DNA of 9,701 nucleotides from Parcubacteria group bacterium. Lineage in GTDB: Bacteria; Patescibacteriota; Minisyncoccia; JACQLN01. The notes under the pieces are model-generated. The model was not told where the DNA came from, did no database searches, and saw only the letters and a list, made by a program, of their open reading frames with translations. The stretch lies in assembly GCA_016204035.1 (NCBI GenBank), contig JACQLN010000019.1, positions 1 to 9,701 of the forward strand, in the 5' to 3' direction. The position numbers and the translations under genes were made by a program. Positions 1 to 5,791 of this stretch are shown here, one piece after another (within the stretch, counting starts at the first letter, position 1; the number at the start of each line of letters is the position of its first letter).

Positions 1-1980
1 AATCCTGACAATTTACCTGTTTCCCAAGATACAAGCTCCAAGATACAAGCTCCAAGATTCTGCATCACCATGGCCCCGCCCAACGTAACGGGTTCTTTGC
101 ATATGGGCCACGCTTTGGAATACACCTTGTCCGATATTTTAGTTAGGTTCAAAAGAATGCGGGGCTACGAAACTTTATGGCTACCCGGCACCGATCACGC
201 CGGCATCGCCACCCAAAACGTGGTGGAAAAGGAATTAAAAAAACAGGGCGTTTCGCGCCACGACCTGGGCCGTGAAAAATTTTTGGAAAAAATTTGGGAA
301 TGGAAAGAAAAATACGGCGACACCATTACCAACCAGCTTAAAAAACTGGGGGCTTCGTGCGACTGGTCGCGAGAACGTTTTACCATGGATGCGGGTTATG
401 TTAAAGCGGTGGAAACGGCTTTTAAGCATTATTACGACAAGGGTTGGATCTATCAAGGCGAAAGAGTCATCAACTGGTGTCCACGGTGCGCCACCGGCCT
501 CTCCGACCTGGAGGTGGAATACAAAGAAGCCGAAGCCGAATTGATCTATATAAAATATCCCTTAGCCGACGGATCGGGTTACATCACTGTAGCCACGGTA
601 CGACCCGAAACCATGCTGGGCGATGCGGCCGTGGCCGTTAATCCTAAAGATGAACGTTATAAAAATCTGGTGGGCAGAAAAGTTGTGCTGCCCATCCAAA
701 ACCGGGAAATTCCCATCATCGCCGACGACGCTATAGATATGGAATTCGGCACCGGCGCGGTTAAGGTTACCCCGGCCCACGACCCAGCTGACTTTGAAAT
801 GCGCGAACGGCATAATCTGCCGGTGTACAAAGTAATAGACGAAAAAGGCCGGATGACGCCGGAAGCCAAAATTTGCCTGGGCTTAAAAACCGAAGAATGC
901 CGGAAAGAAATCGTTAAAGAACTGGAAAAACTCGGTTTAATAGAAAAAAAAGAAAAATATACTCATAATATTTCCAAGTGTTACCGTTGCGACACCACCA
1001 TTGAACCGATCCTTTCCAAGCAATGGTTCTTAAAAATGAAAGAGTTGGCGGCCAACGCGATACACGCGGTAAAAAGCGGCCAGATAAAATTCCATCCGGA
1101 AAATTTTACCAAAACCTATCTGGATTGGCTGGAAAACATACGCGATTGGACCATTTCGCGCCAGATCTGGTGGGGGCATAAAATTCCCTTGGACGGAGTA
1201 GATGATGTTTTAGATACTTGGTTCTCTTCGGCTTTATGGCCGTTCGCCGCTTTGGGCTGGCCGGAACAAACCAAGGATTTGGAAAGATTCTACCCCACCA
1301 ATGTTTTAACCAACGACCGCGGCATTATAAATTTATGGGACGCCCGGATGATTTTTTCGGGTTTGGAATTTATGGACGAAAAACCGTTTTCCGATCTGAT
1401 CATACATGCCACGGTTATGACCCGCGAAGGCAAAAGAATGTCTAAATCTTTAGGCACCGGTATAGACCCTGTGCAATTGATCGAAGAATACGGCGCCGAC
1501 GCCATCAGGTTCGCTTTGGTTTGGCAGGCCCTGGGCGGACAAGACATCAAATGGCAGCAGGAAGCGGTCATGGCCGGAAAAAAATTTTTAAATAAAATTT
1601 GGAATGCCAGCCGTTTCGTCTTGGGACGAAACGGAAACTCTAAATCCGAAATTCTAAATCCGAAACAAATCCAAAATAAAGAAAACGCAGAAATAATAGA
1701 AAAATTTGAGAAGACAAAAAAAGAAGTCGGCGAGCTAACAGAAAAATACGAATTTGGCCCGGCCCTGCACGCGCTTTACGAATTTTTTTGGCACGAATTC
1801 TGCGATATTTATTTGGAACAAGCCAAGAAATCAAATTCGGAAGAAACAAATCAAACACTGCTCTATGTTTTATCCGGATCGTTAAAAATGGCGCATCCTT
1901 TCATTCCGTTCATGACTGAAGTATTATGGAGTAAACTGCCGCTAGAGGAAAAAAAACTTTTGATGGTGGAAAGTTGGTAG
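1..1980 (+). CDS. valS: Valine--tRNA ligase (ValRS), 5'-partial
   Basis: Class I aminoacyl-tRNA synthetase that charges tRNA-Val in the cytoplasm and edits mischarged Thr. The frame is open from base 1 (reading NPDNLP... then FCIT) before the ATG at 70, so that ATG is internal (the usual FCIxMPPPNVTG block) and the true start lies upstream of the window. Visible: the HIGH-type motif HMGH at residues 11-14 counted from the ATG at 70; the CP1 editing region with VATVRPETMLGD and GTGAVKVTPAHD; a CYRC site before TIEPILSKQWF; ISRQIWWGH; DVLDTWFSSALW; and the KMSKS-type loop RMSKS (1435-1449) in GKRMSKSLGTGIDP. The stop directly follows the anticodon-binding helical domain (LLMVESW), so the C-terminal coiled-coil arm of E. 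coli ValRS (951 aa) is absent. Between WWGHKIP and DVLDTWF only about 6 residues remain where E. coli has over 30. Two repeat-like stretches are translated in frame (25-58 and 1639-1670). Confidence 0.97.
   Translation, partial: NPDNLPVSQDTSSKIQAPRFCITMAPPNVTGSLHMGHALEYTLSDILVRFKRMRGYETLWLPGTDHAGIATQNVVEKELKKQGVSRHDLGREKFLEKIWEWKEKYGDTITNQLKKLGASCDWSRERFTMDAGYVKAVETAFKHYYDKGWIYQGERVINWCPRCATGLSDLEVEYKEAEAELIYIKYPLADGSGYITVATVRPETMLGDAAVAVNPKDERYKNLVGRKVVLPIQNREIPIIADDAIDMEFGTGAVKVTPAHDPADFEMRERHNLPVYKVIDEKGRMTPEAKICLGLKTEECRKEIVKELEKLGLIEKKEKYTHNISKCYRCDTTIEPILSKQWFLKMKELAANAIHAVKSGQIKFHPENFTKTYLDWLENIRDWTISRQIWWGHKIPLDGVDDVLDTWFSSALWPFAALGWPEQTKDLERFYPTNVLTNDRGIINLWDARMIFSGLEFMDEKPFSDLIIHATVMTREGKRMSKSLGTGIDPVQLIEEYGADAIRFALVWQALGGQDIKWQQEAVMAGKKFLNKIWNASRFVLGRNGNSKSEILNPKQIQNKENAEIIEKFEKTKKEVGELTEKYEFGPALHALYEFFWHEFCDIYLEQAKKSNSEETNQTLLYVLSGSLKMAHPFIPFMTEVLWSKLPLEEKKLLMVESW
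25..58 (+). repeat. 14-bp tandem repeat (2.4 copies) inside valS
   Basis: The unit CAAGATACAAGCTC occurs at 25-38 and again at 39-52, followed by a partial third copy (CAAGAT, 53-58). Being 14 bp, it is read in two frames and adds a low-complexity stretch (QDTSSKIQAP) between the FNPDNLP-type element and FCIT of ValRS. Repeats of this look are normally intergenic in CPR genomes (from memory, not checked here). Confidence 0.85.
1611..1634 (+). repeat. Perfect 10-bp inverted repeat inside valS
   Basis: Left arm CCGTTTCGTC (1611-1620), loop TTGG, right arm GACGAAACGG (1625-1634). The left arm encodes the conserved SRFVL end of NASRFVL; the right arm encodes GRNG, which is not part of the family consensus. 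It directly abuts the tandem repeat starting at 1639. The right arm therefore looks like an inverted copy of the native left arm. Confidence 0.9.
1639..1670 (+). repeat. Tandem 14-mer and interspersed-repeat fragment inside valS
   Basis: TCTAAATCCGAAAT (1639-1652) is followed by TCTAAATCCGAAAC (1653-1666), a 13/14 match. The segment CTAAATCCGAAACAAAT at 1654-1670 is identical over 17 bases to the minus strand at 8107-8123 in the rbfA-infB spacer. It is translated in frame as a polar N/K/S/Q-rich linker (NSKSEILNPKQIQNK) between the catalytic body and the anticodon-binding domain of ValRS. Confidence 0.85.
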
Positions 1981-2115
1981 TGGAATGACAAATGACTAAA
2001 CCCAAATTTCTAATCAAGGTCTAATGCCAAAACCCCAATGCCAAAATAACTTTTTGTCATTTAGTCATTTGAAATTAATTTGTCATTTGGACTTAGACAT
2101 TAGACATTTTTCAAA
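1981..2115. repeat. Repeat-rich spacer between valS and the PrsW gene
   Basis: No gene is seen. The spacer is built from short related words. CAAATGACTAAA (1989-2000) has a perfect 12-bp inverse at 2060-2071. TTTGTCATTTG-type words recur at 2053-2062 and 2079-2089. AATGCC occurs twice near 2023-2041, and TAGACAT is repeated in tandem near 2094-2107. The inverted arms could fold into a long imperfect hairpin in RNA. There is no clear promoter and no U-tract terminator. Confidence 0.7.
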
Positions 2116-2823
2116 ATGACCTTGGGATTGATAGCGCTTGGTATTTTACCCAGTCTTGTTTGGCTTTCCATCTATCTAAAAGAAGATGACCACCCCGAGC
2201 CCAACAGGTTTATTATTAGAATCTTTTTTTTGGGCGCTCTGGCCGCGCCGCTAGCCGCCGGGGTTGAGTTTTTGCTTATCGGCGGCATAAAAGGGGTTGG
2301 CTGGCCGGCTGTTCTGGTTAATTTTCTAATATTCTTCGTCTTTATTGGTATGGTGGAAGAATACTGCAAATACTTGGCGGTACGGGTGGGTGTGGAAAAA
2401 AAATTGGTTTTTGACGAGCCCACCGACGCGATGATATACTTGATCGTATCGGGTTTGGGTTTTGCCGCTTTGGAAAACGTCTTAGCACTTTTTCATTTTA
2501 CCGATCGGGCCGCGGCCGATATGGCGGGACAGGCCTTTGAAATTACGGCTCTAAGATTTTTAAGTTCCACGCTGCTTCACGTGCTGGCTTCGGCCATAGT
2601 CGGCTACTATCTGGCCCGAAGCCATTTTTTTAGAGAAAAACTGTCTGTGCTTAAAGGTATAGTAACCGCGGGTTTTTTACATGGCGGCTACAACGTTTTA
2701 ACGTTAAACTCGGGCAGCTTCCAAAAAATCGAACCCACCTTAATGGTTGTGTTTTTATTGAGTGTGATGGCAATTTTCGTAAATTTTCTTTTTTATAAAT
2801 TAAAACGGGAATACTTCAGATGA
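2116..2823 (+). CDS. PrsW-family intramembrane metalloprotease
   Basis: Integral membrane protein of 235 aa with about seven or eight hydrophobic segments, in the usual size range for the PrsW/CPBP-related (abi-like) superfamily. Family signatures in order: DDHPEP after the first helix (24-29); the glutamate motif EExxK as EEYCK (81-85); GFAALEN (115-121); a helix with H155 in LLHVLASAIVGYY; and H189 in GFLHGGYN. The glutamates and histidines are the expected metal-binding and catalytic residues. In Bacillus, PrsW cleaves the anti-sigma factor RsiW; no anti-sigma gene is seen here, so the substrate is unknown. No Shine-Dalgarno sequence is visible before the ATG, which sits at the edge of the repeat spacer. 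The stop overlaps the next start as ATGA, so the Hsp20 gene is likely translationally coupled. The family call is secure and the cellular role is not. Confidence 0.88.
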   Translation: MTLGLIALGILPSLVWLSIYLKEDDHPEPNRFIIRIFFLGALAAPLAAGVEFLLIGGIKGVGWPAVLVNFLIFFVFIGMVEEYCKYLAVRVGVEKKLVFDEPTDAMIYLIVSGLGFAALENVLALFHFTDRAAADMAGQAFEITALRFLSSTLLHVLASAIVGYYLARSHFFREKLSVLKGIVTAGFLHGGYNVLTLNSGSFQKIEPTLMVVFLLSVMAIFVNFLFYKLKREYFR

Positions 2824-3374
2824 AGAAATCTTTTTTTCAATTGATCACCGGCCGTGAACCTATAGGTGAAGAAGAAGAATACGAACAAAGGTATAAAGAA
2901 ATTTTGGCTGCCGCCGAAACCGCTTCTACAAAAAATCGGGTAAAAAACGAATTGCCGGCGGTTAAATCCGAAAAGAAAATCGGCAACGTTAAAGTTAACT
3001 TTGAAACCGAAGAAGAAGGTTTACCCTCCGAAGGAGCTTCGGAGGAGGGCCAGTTGACCATAGACGTTTACCAAACGCCCGAAGAAATGGTGATCAAATC
3101 CACCATCGCCGGGGTGCGCCAGGACGATTTAGACATAACCATTGCCACCGATATGGTGACCATTCAGGGTGTGCGCCGCAAGGACGATAATATTTCTCCG
3201 GAAGATTATTACTACCAGGAACTCTATTGGGGCCCGTTTTCCCGTTCGGTAATACTGCCCCAAGAGGTGGACACCGAAAGCGCCAAAGCCGCGCTTAAAG
3301 ACGGTATTTTAACCATCCGCCTGCCCAAATTTGAACGCGGCCGAACTAAAAAGTTAAGAATAAATTCGGTTTAA
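2820..3374 (+). CDS. Hsp20/alpha-crystallin small heat-shock protein
   Basis: ATP-independent holdase chaperone of 184 aa that binds unfolding proteins in the cytoplasm. Residues 1-77 are a charged, Glu-rich, probably disordered N-terminal arm. Residues of about 78-181 form the alpha-crystallin domain: LTIDVYQTPEEMVIKSTIAG, then DDLDITI, a dimer-loop region (SPEDYYYQELYWGPFSRSVILP) and the conserved GILTIRLPK (162-170). The C-terminal IxI anchor is not obvious; RINSV at the end may be a weak substitute. The start overlaps the PrsW-gene stop by 4 bases (ATGA), so both genes lie in one operon, pairing membrane proteolysis with a chaperone. The linker before the domain (PSEGASEEG) is encoded by a perfect DNA palindrome at 3026-3044, suggesting it arose by a local rearrangement. 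A strong stem follows the stop codon. Confidence 0.94.
   Translation: MKKSFFQLITGREPIGEEEEYEQRYKEILAAAETASTKNRVKNELPAVKSEKKIGNVKVNFETEEEGLPSEGASEEGQLTIDVYQTPEEMVIKSTIAGVRQDDLDITIATDMVTIQGVRRKDDNISPEDYYYQELYWGPFSRSVILPQEVDTESAKAALKDGILTIRLPKFERGRTKKLRINSV
3026..3044 (+). repeat. Perfect 8-bp hairpin inside the hsp20 gene
   Basis: CTCCGAAG (3026-3033), loop GAG, CTTCGGAG (3037-3044). It encodes the flexible PSEGASEE linker just before the alpha-crystallin domain. Confidence 0.85.
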
Positions 3375-3377
3375 CAG

Positions 3378-3402
3378 AGAAGCCTTGCATTGCAAGGCTT
3401 CT
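3378..3402 (+). terminator. Strong stem after hsp20, terminator-like but no U-tract
   Basis: AGAAGCCTTGCA (3378-3389), one spacer base, TGCAAGGCTTCT (3391-3402): 12-bp perfect arms starting 4 bases after the hsp20 stop. Position and strength suit 3'-end formation or protection of the prsW-hsp20 transcript, possibly bidirectionally with the HNH gene. No T-run follows on either strand, so a canonical intrinsic terminator is not supported. It may instead belong to the same palindrome class as those inside genes. Confidence 0.55.
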
Positions 3403-3516
3403 GCCGAGGGTGCGCCGGTCGTTCGCCATCTCATCCAAGCTGGGCAACAATTTTTTCCTGCGGATAATTCTCAGGTGATCAGGCTCTAACTACTGGGTCG
3501 CTTTTTCGAAGTACCC

Positions 3517-3819
3517 TTAACTTTTTACCCTGCAAGTCCAGTTGGGATAGTTGTCGCTTTTGTGGCGATTATTCTCCCACTGAAGCGGTTGCAGATTGCC
3601 TATATCATCCGAGCCGCCGTCGGCAACTGGCTTGATATGATCAATCTCCCATCCCCACTGTACGGTTTCCCCATATTTCGTGCGTTGCATACTGGCACCG
3701 CATTTGTCTTTTCGGAAGCCCGCATAAGCTGGTTCAACTTCGCCCTTCCTCCAAACGGCTTCAATGGTAGCATCATCGAATGTGGAACCATCACGCCTTG
3801 TGCTGTAATTTCTTGCCAT
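3517..3819 (-). CDS. Small HNH endonuclease
   Basis: A 100-aa protein with a compact HNH (beta-beta-alpha-metal) nuclease fold. Motif residues: WEIDHI with D60-H61, then PVADGG, N75 in NLQPL, and WENNRHK with N84 as the likely third HNH residue. C40 in DKCGASM stands where related proteins have the start of the first zinc knuckle or hairpin, but no CxxC pairs are complete, so structural zinc is doubtful. The length is normal for free-standing HNH proteins found in phages and defence loci. It is transcribed away from the regulator gene and shares its promoter region. Codon and base composition are less A/T-rich than the regulator and methyltransferase, so it may have a separate origin. It could be a nicking or restriction accessory nuclease of the adjacent cassette, or a solitary mobile nuclease; the sequence alone does not decide. 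Confidence 0.85.
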   Translation of the reverse strand: MARNYSTRRDGSTFDDATIEAVWRKGEVEPAYAGFRKDKCGASMQRTKYGETVQWGWEIDHIKPVADGGSDDIGNLQPLQWENNRHKSDNYPNWTCRVKS

Positions 3820-3888
3820 ACTTATTTCTGTTGTTTAATTATTCTGTCCCGTCGACATCATAGTTTGCCAGACCATCGGGATAGCCTT

Positions 3889-3917
3889 ATTTTCAGGCGC
3901 AGGAGATTATTTGTCAA
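3889..3917 (-). promoter_or_regulatory. Candidate promoter for the HNH gene
   Basis: On the minus strand: TTGACA (3917-3912), a 17-bp spacer, then GAAAAT (3894-3889), a 4/6 match to TATAAT. It lies about 70 bases before the HNH start. The -35 box is perfect and the -10 box is weak. Confidence 0.45.
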
Positions 3918-3938
3918 TTCTGTCATATGTTAATTGTT

Positions 3939-3947
3939 TGTGGATAA
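3939..3947 (-). promoter_or_regulatory. Single perfect DnaA-box-like 9-mer
   Basis: The minus strand reads TTATCCACA, a perfect match to the TTATNCACA consensus. It lies between the divergent HNH and regulator promoters, directly upstream of the regulator's -35 region. There is only one copy, so this is not an origin. It could be a regulatory site or chance. Confidence 0.4.
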
Positions 3948-3950
3948 CTT

Positions 3951-3980
3951 TTTGCATATCTTTGACATATAAACTATAAT
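3951..3980 (+). promoter_or_regulatory. Promoter of the LexA/UmuD-like gene (leaderless)
   Basis: TATAAT at 3975-3980 is a perfect -10. TTTGCA at 3951-3956, 18 bp upstream, is a 4/6 -35. A perfect TTGACA at 3962-3967 lies only 7 bp from the -10 and cannot serve as its -35; it may be part of an operator. Transcription would start at about 3987, the A of the ATG, giving a leaderless mRNA, which fits the absence of a Shine-Dalgarno sequence. Confidence 0.6.
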
Positions 3981-3986
3981 ACCAAT

Positions 3987-4616
3987 ATGCACATAATACA
4001 AGAAAAGCTACTCAAAGTGATTAATGATAAAAATGTTGGCGGTTTTACGCTACGCCAAGTCGGTGAATTGATAGAAGAAAAGCTCCCTCAAAAAGTTAAA
4101 CACCATCTTTCCCAACTGGAAAGAAAGGGTTTTATTTTTATTGATAGAAAAAATAAAAAAATCAGCAGAATTAGCAATAAAGCAAAGGCTGGAGATATTT
4201 TTGTTTCAATTCCAATAGTCGGTGCCGCCAATTGTGGCCCAGCAACCATTTACGCTGATCAAAATATTGAGGGATATTTAAAAATATCCAAACGACTTGC
4301 ACCAAACAAGAAAAGAGTTTTCGCTTTAAGAGCAGAGGGTAATTCTCTCAATAAAGCGGATATTGATGGTAAAAATGTAGAGAGTGGAGATTTTATTATT
4401 GTAGATAGTGAAAACACATCACCACGCGATGGTGATTATGTTGTATCTGTTATTGATGGAATTGCTAATATAAAAAAATACCGTTTAGATAAAAATCACT
4501 CTAGAATTGCTCTACTATCAGAATCAACACAGGAATATTCGCCAATTTTTATTCATAAAAACGATGATTTTAGGATAAGCGGTAAAGTTGTTGAGGTAGT
4601 AAAAAACATTCGTTAA
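3987..4616 (+). CDS. LexA/UmuD-like self-cleaving repressor (S24 peptidase)
   Basis: A 209-aa protein with the LexA plan: an N-terminal winged helix-turn-helix (about 1-62, FTLRQVGELIEE...HHLSQLERKGFI) and a C-terminal S24 serine-peptidase domain (about 75-209). The catalytic Ser is S120 in AEGNSLN (LexA GMSM). The general base is K163 in NIKKYRL (LexA TVKRL). The self-cleavage site aligns with C83-G84 in GAANCGPA. LexA and lambda CI have Ala-Gly there, whereas UmuD has Cys-Gly, and the C-terminus YSPIFI...VVEVVKNIR also resembles UmuD. Such proteins repress until RecA-ssDNA triggers autocleavage. The methyltransferase gene starts 29 bp downstream on the same strand with no convincing promoter between, so the two are probably co-transcribed and the repressor likely controls the cassette and itself. 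That it senses DNA damage is inference from the intact dyad. Confidence 0.9.
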   Translation: MHIIQEKLLKVINDKNVGGFTLRQVGELIEEKLPQKVKHHLSQLERKGFIFIDRKNKKISRISNKAKAGDIFVSIPIVGAANCGPATIYADQNIEGYLKISKRLAPNKKRVFALRAEGNSLNKADIDGKNVESGDFIIVDSENTSPRDGDYVVSVIDGIANIKKYRLDKNHSRIALLSESTQEYSPIFIHKNDDFRISGKVVEVVKNIR

Positions 4617-4645
4617 TAATATACTAAAATAGAATTACATGTTTT

Positions 4646-5791
4646 ATGAAGAAAAAAGAAATTAAATTTAAGTTAGCAGAATTGTTTTCTGGCCCTGGCG
4701 GTCTTACTCTCGGTGCAATCCGATCTTTTATTGAGAATGACGATACTACCTATCGTATTGAACCTGTTTGGGCAAACGATTACGATGCCGATACCTGTAA
4801 AACATATACTCGCAATATCCACAACGGAAATGAAAAAAATGTTGTCTGTGCAGATGTCCGAGAAATAGATTTTGAAAAAGTGCCAAAATTTGATGTTCTT
4901 GCTTTTGGTTTTCCTTGCAATGACTTTAGCGTTGTTGGTGAACAGAAAGGTTTTAACGGAAAATTTGGCCCTCTTTACTCTCATGGAATCAGGGCGATAA
5001 ATACACATAATCCAAAGTGGTTTATTGCAGAGAATGTTAGTGGCTTACAGAGTGCAAATGGTGGTAATGCTTTTAAGCAAATTTTGAAAGACCTCGGTTC
5101 AGCAGGAAAAGGTTATATTCTCACACCACATTTATATAAGTTTGAAGAATATGGGGTTCCACAACAAAGACACCGAATTGTCATTATCGGTATAAGAAAA
5201 GATTTAAGGTTAAAATTCAAAGTCCCTGCTCCGACTACAAAATATAATTATGTAAGTGCTCGCGAAGCAATAGAAAATCCACGAATATCAAATGACGCGC
5301 AAAATCACGAGCTCACCAAGCAATCTGCGGGCGTTGTTGAGCGGCTAAAATATATTCCTGCTGGAGAAAATGCTTGGTATAAAGGCATTCCCCAACATTT
5401 GAGATTGAATGTGAAAGGCGCACGAATGAGTCAAATTTATAAAAGATTAGATCCAAAGAAACCCGCTTACACAATCACCGGAAGCGGAGGTGGTGGAACG
5501 CATGTTTATCACTGGTCAGAACATCGCGCTCTTACAAACCGAGAACGAGCACGACTGCAATCTTTCCCCGATAACTTTGTGTTTGAAGGCTCCAAAGAAA
5601 GCGCGAGAAAACAAATCGGCATGGCCGTCCCTCCTGTTGGCGCACAAGCTGTTATTTCCGCCGTGCTAAAGACTTTTGCCGGAATTACTTACGAGTCAGT
5701 TGAATCAAAACTTACTAACGGAGAAGCTAACGCACGAGAGATAGCGAGCATGTTTGATGATGTAAAGGTGGAAGCTACAGTTGCTTTATAA
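4646..5791 (+). CDS. DNA (cytosine-5-)-methyltransferase of an R-M system
   Basis: Transfers methyl from S-adenosylmethionine to C5 of cytosine in a specific DNA site. All main m5C-MTase motifs are present in order: I, LAELFSGPGGLTLGA (10-24); IV, GFPCNDFS with nucleophile C91; VI, the ENV triad (129-131); VIII, QQRHRIVIIG (173-182); IX, RLQSFPDNF (303-311); X, QIGMAVPP (323-330). The target-recognition region between VIII and IX is about 120 residues, of normal size for a single-specificity type II enzyme; it includes TITGSGGGGTH. The recognition site cannot be read from sequence. At 381 aa it is complete, with a tail of about 35 residues after motif X that has no obvious motif. It follows the repressor gene and converges on the putative endonuclease gene, overlapping it by 17 bp (5775-5791). 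The active site looks intact. Confidence 0.96.
   Translation: MKKKEIKFKLAELFSGPGGLTLGAIRSFIENDDTTYRIEPVWANDYDADTCKTYTRNIHNGNEKNVVCADVREIDFEKVPKFDVLAFGFPCNDFSVVGEQKGFNGKFGPLYSHGIRAINTHNPKWFIAENVSGLQSANGGNAFKQILKDLGSAGKGYILTPHLYKFEEYGVPQQRHRIVIIGIRKDLRLKFKVPAPTTKYNYVSAREAIENPRISNDAQNHELTKQSAGVVERLKYIPAGENAWYKGIPQHLRLNVKGARMSQIYKRLDPKKPAYTITGSGGGGTHVYHWSEHRALTNRERARLQSFPDNFVFEGSKESARKQIGMAVPPVGAQAVISAVLKTFAGITYESVESKLTNGEANAREIASMFDDVKVEATVAL

Noticed and set aside
70..72. ATG at 70 as the valS start
   Set aside because: The frame is open upstream to base 1 and encodes family-like residues (NPDNLP, FCIT), and the ATG lies inside the conserved FCIxMPPPNVTG block.
3562..3933. Plus-strand open frame of about 120 codons opposite the HNH gene
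   Set aside because: It is antisense to a clear HNH domain, has no recognisable protein features, and continues into the promoter region.
4617..4645. Separate promoter for the methyltransferase (TATACT at 4620-4625)
   Set aside because: No -35 element at acceptable spacing: TTGAGG at 4591 is 23 bp away. Co-transcription with the repressor is simpler.
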